Shown: positions 36,734-43,274 of the stretch, piece after piece
Numbering within the stretch: position 1 is the stretch's first letter
How the letters are laid out: each line of letters begins with the position of its first letter
Assembly: GCA_900541575.1 (NCBI GenBank)
Contig: UQKO01000004.1
Location: 1 to 64,000, forward strand
Direction: 5' to 3'
DNA from: an uncultured Prevotella sp.
Lineage (GTDB): Bacteria; Bacteroidota; Bacteroidia; Bacteroidales; Bacteroidaceae
Length of the DNA: 64,000 nt
Made by a program: the position numbers and the translations under genes
The notes under the pieces: generated by a model
Told to the model about the DNA's origin: nothing
Database searches by the model: none
The model's input: the letters and a program-made list of their open reading frames with translations, nothing else

Positions 36734-36768
36734 GGTATATAAGCTATAAGGAAATATCAGAGTTTAGC

Positions 36769-37791
36769 TTAGTTTGCTGCCATGAATTCATCGAGGAAAC
36801 GAACGTCGTTCTCGGAGAATAGACGAAGGTCTTTTACTTGATATTTCAAGTTGGTGATACGTTCTACACCCATGCCGAAAGCATAACCTTTGTAGATTTT
36901 GCTATCGATGCCATTAGATTCAAGAACATTGGGATCGACCATACCGCAACCGAGAATTTCTACCCAACCTGTCTGCTTGCAGAAAGCGCATCCTTTGCCA
37001 CCACAGATGTTGCAAGAAATATCCATTTCTGCACTAGGCTCAGTGAAGGGGAAGTAGGATGGACGAAGACGAATCTTCGTGTCGGGACCAAACATCTCAC
37101 GAGCAAAGGTGAGCAATACTTGCTTGAGGTCGGTGAAGCTCACGTCCTTGTCAATGTAGAGACCTTCTACTTGGTGGAAGAAACAGTGGGCACGCGCAGA
37201 GATGGCTTCGTTTCTGTATACACGTCCAGGGCAAAGCACACGGATAGGTGGCTTTGAATGTTCCATGACACGGCTTTGTACAGAGCTCGTGTGTGTACGC
37301 AATACGATGTCGGGATGTTGTTCAACGAAGAAGGTATCTTGCATATCGCGTGCGGGATGATCTGGAGCGAAGTTGAGCGATGAGAATACGTGCCAATCGT
37401 CTTCTACTTCGGGACCATCGGCAATAGAAAAGCCTAGACGTGAGAAGATGTCTATAATTTCATTCTTGACAATAGATAGTGGATGGCGAGTACCTAAAGC
37501 AATAGGGTAGGGAGTGCGCGTCAAGTCAAGGTCTGAATGATCTTCTTCCTGGGTAGCAAGATTGCTACGAAGCTCATTAAGTTTGTCTTGCAACGCAGTC
37601 TTGAGCTCATTCAATTTCATGCCAATCTCACGCTTCTGATCGGCAGCTACGTTGCGGAACTCTCCCATTAGCTCATTTACCACACCTTTCTTGCTGAGGT
37701 ATTTGATGCGTAGCTCTTCCAGTGCTTTTGCATCGGATGCTTGCAGGTTTGCAACCTCGCTAAGTAATGATTGTATTTTGTCTATTAACAT
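36769..37791 (-). CDS. pheS: Phenylalanyl-tRNA synthetase alpha subunit
   Basis: A 340-residue class II synthetase subunit that charges tRNA-Phe together with PheT. The N-terminal coiled-coil arm (residues 1-90) precedes the catalytic core. Class II motif 2 is in RTHTSSVQSRVM and CPGRVYRNEAISARAHCFFH; motif 3 is GYAFGMGVERITNLKY near the C-terminus. A CNICGGKGCAFCKQTGWVEI segment carries four cysteines, as in many bacterial PheS. pheT is not adjacent, a common arrangement in this phylum. The gene has its own canonical promoter and terminator. Confidence 0.97.
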   Translation of the reverse strand: MLIDKIQSLLSEVANLQASDAKALEELRIKYLSKKGVVNELMGEFRNVAADQKREIGMKLNELKTALQDKLNELRSNLATQEEDHSDLDLTRTPYPIALGTRHPLSIVKNEIIDIFSRLGFSIADGPEVEDDWHVFSSLNFAPDHPARDMQDTFFVEQHPDIVLRTHTSSVQSRVMEHSKPPIRVLCPGRVYRNEAISARAHCFFHQVEGLYIDKDVSFTDLKQVLLTFAREMFGPDTKIRLRPSYFPFTEPSAEMDISCNICGGKGCAFCKQTGWVEILGCGMVDPNVLESNGIDSKIYKGYAFGMGVERITNLKYQVKDLRLFSENDVRFLDEFMAAN

Positions 37792-37816
37792 TGCGTTATG
37801 CTATTGTAATTTTCTG

Positions 37817-37847
37817 CAAAGATACTGCAAGGAGGGGGAAGTGCAAA
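37817..37847 (-). promoter_or_regulatory. pheS promoter
   Basis: On the minus strand TTTG (37847-37844), 19 bp, TATCTTTG (37824-37817), an exact match to the Bacteroidetes housekeeping consensus, 26 bp before the ATG. Between here and 38043 no gene is visible. Confidence 0.85.
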
Positions 37848-38042
37848 ACGAAAGTCAAAAAATCTTTGTTTTATATGTCTGATGGTGTTGTTGGGTAAGC
37901 ATTCTATGCTATCTGTTTTGTATGGGATGCTTACGCTATTAATAGTTGTTTCAAGAAAATAGGGCCTTTCATGTATCTCTCGTTAGATTTATTGCCAAGA
38001 GCCGTTATAAAAATAAAATAGTGGAGGTGAAAATGGCATGAA

Positions 38043-38092
38043 AGAAGTGCTCGCATCAGCTTAACTTTTGTAAGCTAGATGCGGGCACTTCT
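38043..38092. terminator. Hairpin downstream of the C69 dipeptidase gene
   Basis: AGAAGTGCTCGCATCAGCTTA pairs with TAAGCTAGATGCGGGCACTTCT with one bulge and one G-U. It is 54 bp beyond the stop of the minus-strand dipeptidase gene. Confidence 0.7.
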
Positions 38093-38146
38093 CTATAACT
38101 GTATAATTTTTATATACTTTCTAGTAAAATGTGCAAGAGAGGGAGA

Positions 38147-39820
38147 TTATTTACTTGAAGGTATTAGGTATTTATCGCCTGTCTCTTTGGTAATAACCTC
38201 GCGGTAGTTTTCATTGAATCCAGGACGCTCTACTGCTTTGCCCAAACCATCGGGAGTCATTTCATATTTGCCATCTTTCTCAGGTTTAATGGATTGGTCA
38301 TTGAATTTTACAATGAGATATTCTCCCAATTGTTTCCATCGATTCATCATTTGCTTGGCGCATTGAGCGGAATAATCTGTGAGATACGCCTTGGCACGTG
38401 CTGGATCTTGGGAAAGTAGTGTCTTTGCTTGTGCTTCTATTTCGGCCTGTTGACTAGCATATTTACTTTCCAATTCTTCACGAGCTGCTTTTACACTTGG
38501 GAAAAGTTGAGAGTAGCGTGGGTAAGTCATGTTGGATACCCAATTCTCTACCCAAAAAGCAGAATTCCATGAGAATTTCACGTCACTCGCATCCTTGGGG
38601 TCGTAGCATTCTGGTGCTTTTGATGCACAGCAATATACGGGGGTGTAGGCCACCATGTTAGGATCGTCATTGCCATACCAAAGCACTCCTCCAATCGCAT
38701 TGGGTAAGGAAGCGCGTAACTGAATCACATAAGTTCCAGCCGTTTGCTGTGTGGAGATGGGGCGTTCGTTGAAATACTTCTTCCCTTTATGTTCCCACAC
38801 AAGTGGAGTGGGGCGGTAGGGGGCTTCGTATGGACCAGCACCTACATCTTTGGTGATATCGAAAGGAGTACCTTCGTAATGATCACGCATGGAGTTCATT
38901 ACATCTTGTAAGGAAAGCTTCTGCTTGGGCTTGAAATAAAGCGGCATGGGCTTCGCTTGACCGATGTGCTTGCCATCCACGTAGTCTAAGTATTGCTCCA
39001 TTCCATTTACCCATTTGTTGTAGAAACTCCACACACGTGTCTCACAAAAGCGAATGGCGCTGAAGTCGGCGGGGGCATAAGCATCAGCAAATGAGAAGTC
39101 TGCATCTTTGCCTGTGAAGTAGCCTTTTTTGCGGGCAAAGGTGATGACGTCTTTGGCATACATTACGTTCTTCTTATCCTTCATATTAAACTGATGGATG
39201 CGGCTTTGGTTGGCATGACAAGCAATGCAATCGTCGGGGATGCGTATGGCTACCCATACTGCACCTTTCTCTTTGGGACCTTTTCCAATCATTTCTAGAA
39301 TCCATACTTCGTTGGGATCGGCAATAGAGAAGCTTTCCCCTTCAGAGGCATAGCCATATTCTTGTACTAGAGAAGTCATTACTCGAATGGCTTCACGGGC
39401 GGTCTTAGAACGTTGTAAGGCGATAGTCATCAAGCTGACATAGTCAATAATGCCCTTCGGATCTTCCAATTCCGAACGTCCGCCAAAGGTCGTTTCGGTG
39501 ATGCCTACTTGGTGCTCGTTGATATAGCCCATTACGGCATAAGTGTAAGGCGCTTCTGCTATTTCTCCATGATAGTGATTGGTATCGCCGTCATAGATTT
39601 TGCGCATCTCGCCTTTGGCATGTTGGGCTGCGGGGAGATAGTGCAGACGTCCAAACATTCCATAATCGTCTTGATTGTAAGTGATGAAAGCAGAGCCATC
39701 GGCAGAAGCATTCTTTCCTACTAAGAAACTGGTGCAAGCCTGAGCTTCGGTAGGAGCCAAAAACAGGGCAACGCTGGCTGCTACGGCGGTAAGGGCTTTT
39801 TTAAAAGAATGGGTGTTCAT
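38147..39820 (-). CDS. C69 family dipeptidase
   Basis: A 557-residue Ntn-hydrolase dipeptidase (PepD-like). The start at 39820 gives signal peptide MNTHSFKKALTAVAASVALF, then LAPTEAQA; cleavage would expose Cys29 (CTSFLVGKNASADGS) as the N-terminal nucleophile, which the mechanism requires. SFSIADPNEVWILEMIGKGP near residue 175 and the late ARAKAYLTDYSAQCAKQMMN are family features. Probably secreted to digest peptides. It is transcribed downstream of nadC with a 13-bp gap, an unrelated neighbour, perhaps sharing its promoter. Confidence 0.93.
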   Translation of the reverse strand: MNTHSFKKALTAVAASVALFLAPTEAQACTSFLVGKNASADGSAFITYNQDDYGMFGRLHYLPAAQHAKGEMRKIYDGDTNHYHGEIAEAPYTYAVMGYINEHQVGITETTFGGRSELEDPKGIIDYVSLMTIALQRSKTAREAIRVMTSLVQEYGYASEGESFSIADPNEVWILEMIGKGPKEKGAVWVAIRIPDDCIACHANQSRIHQFNMKDKKNVMYAKDVITFARKKGYFTGKDADFSFADAYAPADFSAIRFCETRVWSFYNKWVNGMEQYLDYVDGKHIGQAKPMPLYFKPKQKLSLQDVMNSMRDHYEGTPFDITKDVGAGPYEAPYRPTPLVWEHKGKKYFNERPISTQQTAGTYVIQLRASLPNAIGGVLWYGNDDPNMVAYTPVYCCASKAPECYDPKDASDVKFSWNSAFWVENWVSNMTYPRYSQLFPSVKAAREELESKYASQQAEIEAQAKTLLSQDPARAKAYLTDYSAQCAKQMMNRWKQLGEYLIVKFNDQSIKPEKDGKYEMTPDGLGKAVERPGFNENYREVITKETGDKYLIPSSK

Positions 39821-39833
39821 AAGTGAAGCAGAA

Positions 39834-40682
39834 TTAGCAAGCTTTAAACGACATATCAAGCCCCTTGACCGAGTGGGTCAAAGCACCAACGGAAATAAAG
39901 TCTACACCGCATTCGGCATAGCTGCGGATCGTATCGTAAGTGATACCACCGCTCGATTCTGTTTCAAATTTGTGATCAATCAGTTCTACAGCCTTGCGAG
40001 TGTCGGCTACGGAGAAATTGTCGAGCATGATGCGGTCTGCGCCTCCATGAGCCATTACTTGCTTAATTTCGTCAAAAGAGCGACATTCTATTTCCACTTT
40101 TAAGTGAAGGCCCTTATCCTTTTGATAAGCAGCACAGCGATCCAAAGCATTGGCAATACCGCCACAGAAGTCGATATGATTGTCTTTGAGAAGAATCATG
40201 TCAAAAAGTCCGATGCGGTGGTTGCATCCTCCGCCAATCTTGACAGCCTCTTTTTCAAGCATGCGCATACCTGGTGTGGTCTTGCGTGTATCGAGCACAC
40301 GAGTGCCTGTGCCTTCTAGGCGTTTTACGTATTTTTGTGTCATGGTGGCAATGCCGCTCATGCGTTGCATTACATTGAGCATTAAGCGTTCCGTTTGAAG
40401 CAATGAACGAACTTTTCCTGTTACGATCATGGCCACATCGCCTGGCTTTACGTGTTCGCCATCATTTATGAATTGTTCCACTTGCATGGTCGGATCGAAA
40501 CGATGGAATATCTCCTTGGCAATGCGCATACCTGCCAATATACCCTCTTCTTTAATTAAAAGCTTCGACTTTCCCATTGCGTCTTGGGGAATGCAGCAGA
40601 GGGTGGTGTGGTCGCCATCGCCAATATCTTCGGAAAAAGCAAGATCTATTAGTTTGTCGTTGAGTTCGTCTACGGTATACAT
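39834..40682 (-). CDS. nadC: Nicotinate-nucleotide pyrophosphorylase (carboxylating)
   Basis: A 282-residue quinolinate phosphoribosyltransferase making nicotinate mononucleotide in de novo NAD synthesis. The active-site run LDTRKTTPGMRMLEKEAVKI, then GGGCNHRIGLFDMILLKDNH, covers the substrate-binding Arg, His and Lys residues. ADRIMLDNFS and SSGGITYDTIRSYAECGVDF complete the phosphate-binding side. A minus-strand TAATTTTG box at 40727-40720 precedes it. NadA and NadB are not in the window. Confidence 0.96.
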   Translation of the reverse strand: MYTVDELNDKLIDLAFSEDIGDGDHTTLCCIPQDAMGKSKLLIKEEGILAGMRIAKEIFHRFDPTMQVEQFINDGEHVKPGDVAMIVTGKVRSLLQTERLMLNVMQRMSGIATMTQKYVKRLEGTGTRVLDTRKTTPGMRMLEKEAVKIGGGCNHRIGLFDMILLKDNHIDFCGGIANALDRCAAYQKDKGLHLKVEIECRSFDEIKQVMAHGGADRIMLDNFSVADTRKAVELIDHKFETESSGGITYDTIRSYAECGVDFISVGALTHSVKGLDMSFKAC

Positions 40683-40854
40683 AGGTTTTAATTTATTAAA
40701 ATGTGAGTATTCTTTTGAGCAAAATTACGAAGAAACTCTCATATATAAGGAAAGAGTAGGGTCAAAAACGAAAAATACAACGATTTAACGCTGTCACGAC
40801 CTCTTTGTGGCATTTCTTTTGTATGCTTGATTGATAAATAAAAACATTCGACTT

Positions 40855-41550
40855 ATGGCATTCATAGATTATTACAAAATCATGGGTGTGTCAAAAGACA
40901 TACCTCAAGCTGATCTACGTAAGGCTTATCTGAAACGAACCAAACAGTTCCATCCCGACCTTCATCCCGACGATCCTAAGGCGAAAGCAAAGTTTCAAGC
41001 TTTGACTGAAGCCTATGCTGTGCTATCCGATCCAGAAAAGAGAAAGAAATACGATAAATATGGTGAACAATGGCAGCAAGCTGATGCTTTTGAACAACAA
41101 GCACAAGGTGGCGCTGATGGAGGTGGACACTTCTATTATAGCGGAACGGGGGAAGATGGCTTTGACTTTAGTCAATTTACTAGCGGAGCAGGAGGGGGAT
41201 TCTCTTCTTTCTTTGAAGACTTGTTTGGTAAAACTGCAGGTCGCAGTTCACGCAGCCGTTCTCGCTCGTATACTTCACCAGAACAATTTGATGCTCATGC
41301 GACGGTGTCAATTGATATGTATACGGCTCTCTTAGGTGGTGATATCATCCTTCAAACGCAAGAGGGTAAATTAAAACTGAAGGTAAAACCTGAAACTCAG
41401 AATGGTGCCAAAATTCGCTTACGTGGTAAAGGGTATCAGAAGCCCGATGGTACGTTTGGCAATCTAATCATTACCTATAATGTGACGTTGCCGCAAAATC
41501 TTACAGAACATCAGAAAGATTTGCTCCGTCAGATGCGCGATGAAGAATAA
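40855..41550 (+). CDS. Short J-domain protein (CbpA/DnaJ-like)
   Basis: The start at 40855 gives MAFIDYYKIMGVSKDIP; an earlier in-frame ATG adds eight residues with no support. The J domain has its HPD at residues 33-35 (KQFHPDLHPDDPKAK). A Gly/Phe-rich linker follows (SGTGEDGFDFSQFTSGAGGG), then a single DnaJ C-terminal substrate-binding domain (VSIDMYTALLGGDIILQTQE). There is no zinc finger. At 231 residues it is shorter than CbpA (about 306), lacking most of a second C-terminal domain. It probably works as a DnaK co-chaperone. Confidence 0.9.
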   Translation: MAFIDYYKIMGVSKDIPQADLRKAYLKRTKQFHPDLHPDDPKAKAKFQALTEAYAVLSDPEKRKKYDKYGEQWQQADAFEQQAQGGADGGGHFYYSGTGEDGFDFSQFTSGAGGGFSSFFEDLFGKTAGRSSRSRSRSYTSPEQFDAHATVSIDMYTALLGGDIILQTQEGKLKLKVKPETQNGAKIRLRGKGYQKPDGTFGNLIITYNVTLPQNLTEHQKDLLRQMRDEE

Positions 41551-41636
41551 TCATGCGTATTGATAACATAATGTGACAAAAACAGCATGATGTAATGAAA
41601 ATATATTAAAAATAGGAGAGAAAGCTTTCCTATTGC

Positions 41637-41667
41637 TTGCATAGTTAGGTGATAAGCTCTACTTTTG
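41637..41667 (+). promoter_or_regulatory. Promoter of small-RNA-like unit 2
   Basis: TTGC at 41637-41640, 19 bp, TACTTTTG at 41660-41667; same spacing as unit 1. Confidence 0.7.
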
Positions 41668-41670
41668 CAT

Positions 41671-41737
41671 TGTTTTTCATGGTATTAGATTTAAGGTTAG
41701 TAAAAGATTGATTGTCGTGAGACAGTCAATTTTTTTT
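41671..41737 (+). ncRNA. Small-RNA-like unit 2 with intrinsic terminator
   Basis: The 40-nt 5' part is identical to unit 1 at 17665. The hairpin is ATTGATTGTC, loop GTGA, GACAGTCAAT (41707-41730), followed by eight or more T. No coding potential. The preceding gene is the J-domain protein (stop 87 bp before the -33 box) and the next is a repeat element, so this appears to be an independent transcript. Confidence 0.65.
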
Positions 41738-42026
41738 GTGCCTATTCTCTCAACGCATGTTTAGGGGCAGCGGATAATTTGGTTGATATGATGAAAAAAA
41801 AGTAACGTGTTCCTATCCTGCATATAGAGTGGCAATTCTGTCACATCGCCTGCGATGTTCAATCACCTCCAACTCCCCGTTTTCGGGGAGAGCAACATTT
41901 TTATCAAAAGTACACTTCCCATACCATGCAAATCCTATCATCAGAATGAATAGAATCGCTAAGGTTCGTTGTAATTGCTAAGAGGACAAAATCTTACCAC
42001 GCAAATAGTGCTCTCTCTACAGGCCG

Positions 42027-42072
42027 AGAAAGGCAAGCGTATAGGCTCAATGGCCCATACGCTTGCCTTTCT
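42027..42072. terminator. 16-bp perfect hairpin inside element B
   Basis: AGAAAGGCAAGCGTAT pairs with ATACGCTTGCCTTTCT, with an inner GGC/GCC. T-rich on the plus side (CTTTCTTTAT). No gene ends close upstream, so its purpose is unclear. Confidence 0.65.
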
Positions 42073-42219
42073 TTATGGTATTTCCGTATGTGCGCCATCC
42101 TCTCCTTATCGGTGAGTATGGGTGAAATCCTTACCAGTTTGTTGGCTCTGCAGAATGTCACAATGCCCTAGCTCCTCCTGATCTAGAGCAACGCTTTGTT
42201 GACTTCGTATGTGCTGTCC

Positions 42220-42329
42220 ACAGATGTACGTCTTGCTGTTCACGAATCTCCATCTTGCCGTCCTCAAATCTCCATCTTGCCATCGTTCACCGCCCAGTGA
42301 CTGATCGTTCACCGCCCGGTGAACGATGG
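42220..42329 (+). repeat. Five-unit 22-bp tandem array in element B
   Basis: Units start at 42220, 42242, 42264, 42286 and 42308. The first (ACAGATGTACGTCTTGC) matches the first unit of the array in element A. Units two and three share AATCTCCATCTTGCC. Units four and five share TTCACCGCCC, and the last contains CGTTCACCG-CC-CGGTGAACG (42306-42325). The period and position relative to the conserved flank are as in element A, but the palindromes differ. Confidence 0.75.
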
Positions 42330-42925
42330 GAAAGTCTTCAAATAGAAACGGAATGGCTTAGGTTTTAGCATGATAATGACGAGGTTCGGAGCACTCCGTT
42401 TGCAGTTTACGAAATTCGCCGTTCACAAGGGGAAGAATAAGGCCTTGCAGAAAGAGTGCATAGATAGAATTGTGCTTCGTAAACAGGGATGATGCGCTTC
42501 CTACACAAATACATTCTATACTGCACATTCTTTGTATATTGTAAAGCTTGTCATTCTTCATCTTTACAACATGGAAAAGAGAAATGAGTAATGGTATTAG
42601 TGCATGTGTTGTATATTTCAAGTTCCGTGTTTTGCTTAATGGTGTTGTGTTTATAGTGCTATTAAAGGCGAATTATCAGATTAAGAGCCTGCGTTGGTTA
42701 GTGCGTATATAAAATTTGCGTATTCCTCAAATGTTTTTTTGTGACAATTTGATGCAATTTTTGCTTTATGGAATAATATTTCTTATTGAATATCATGACA
42801 AAACAAAAAAACTAAATTGTCACAGTCAGACGGAGGACACTTGCAACCTGTTTGGTTAAGTGTTATTTTTGCGGACGTTTATCGATAAGCTATTTAACAT
42901 CTACAAATATTTAAAACAGTTACAT

Positions 42926-43260
42926 TGAAAAAGATAAAATCATCTTTTCTATATTTATAGCCGTTCTTATCTCTTGTGTATTTCATGCATGTTCATCAGA
43001 TGATGCTCAGCAAAGTCAAGCAAAAGCACAGATCTTGCTCAAAAAGAGCAAAGAACTTGCAAAAAATACAATGTAGACCTGCATCTTAAAACCGAGAACA
43101 TTGACAAGATAGCGGGAACCTTGACCGTGGAACAGATGGAAAAGGATTATCAAGACTTTGCCAAATCGTGTGACAGAGTTATGCAGTTCTCTGCTCCTAA
43201 GTCTGCTACAACAGCAAAGACTAGAAATAGGATTTCACACCGATTAAAGTCTGTGTCTTA
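42926..43260 (+). pseudogene. Frameshifted, truncated lipoprotein gene
   Basis: One frame gives a membrane-like stretch (IIFSIFIAVLISCVFHACSS) with a lipobox cysteine, then DDAQQSQAKAQILLKKSKEL and a TAG stop at about 43073. Adding one base in the A6 run at 43061-43066 restores KKYNVDLHLKTENIDKIAGT, then LTVEQMEKDYQDFA. These words match the broken gene at 28920-29561. No good ATG begins the first frame (ATTGAAAAA at the expected place), and the C-terminal half seen in the other copy is absent. The remaining sequence between 42596 and 42926 shows no gene. Confidence 0.6.
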
Positions 43261-43274
43261 TAAACTCTATTATC

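Larger units (their letters stand above)
41764..42595 (+). mobile_element. Dispersed element, copy B (degenerate)
   Basis: It opens with the fifth motif copy, GGGGCAGCGGATAATTTGGT, then TGATATGATGA. It carries a 22-bp array (42220-42329) and the 99-bp conserved flank (42336-42434), and near 42595 it ends with the same TACAACATGGAAAA and ATGAGTA words as element A. No inverted motif copy is visible at the right, so the end has probably decayed. The left third contains unrelated sequence, including a family 2 repeat fragment (ACCATGCAAATC, CATCAGAATGAATAGAA at about 41929-41964) and a complete terminator hairpin, suggesting nested insertions. Confidence 0.5.

Noticed and set aside
42749..42826. 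Inverted TTGTGACAATTT words, also shared with the 3' end of the HTH regulator gene
   Set aside because: A shared word of about 16 bases is near the chance level for AT-rich DNA of this size, and the frame does not extend to other parts of the regulator.
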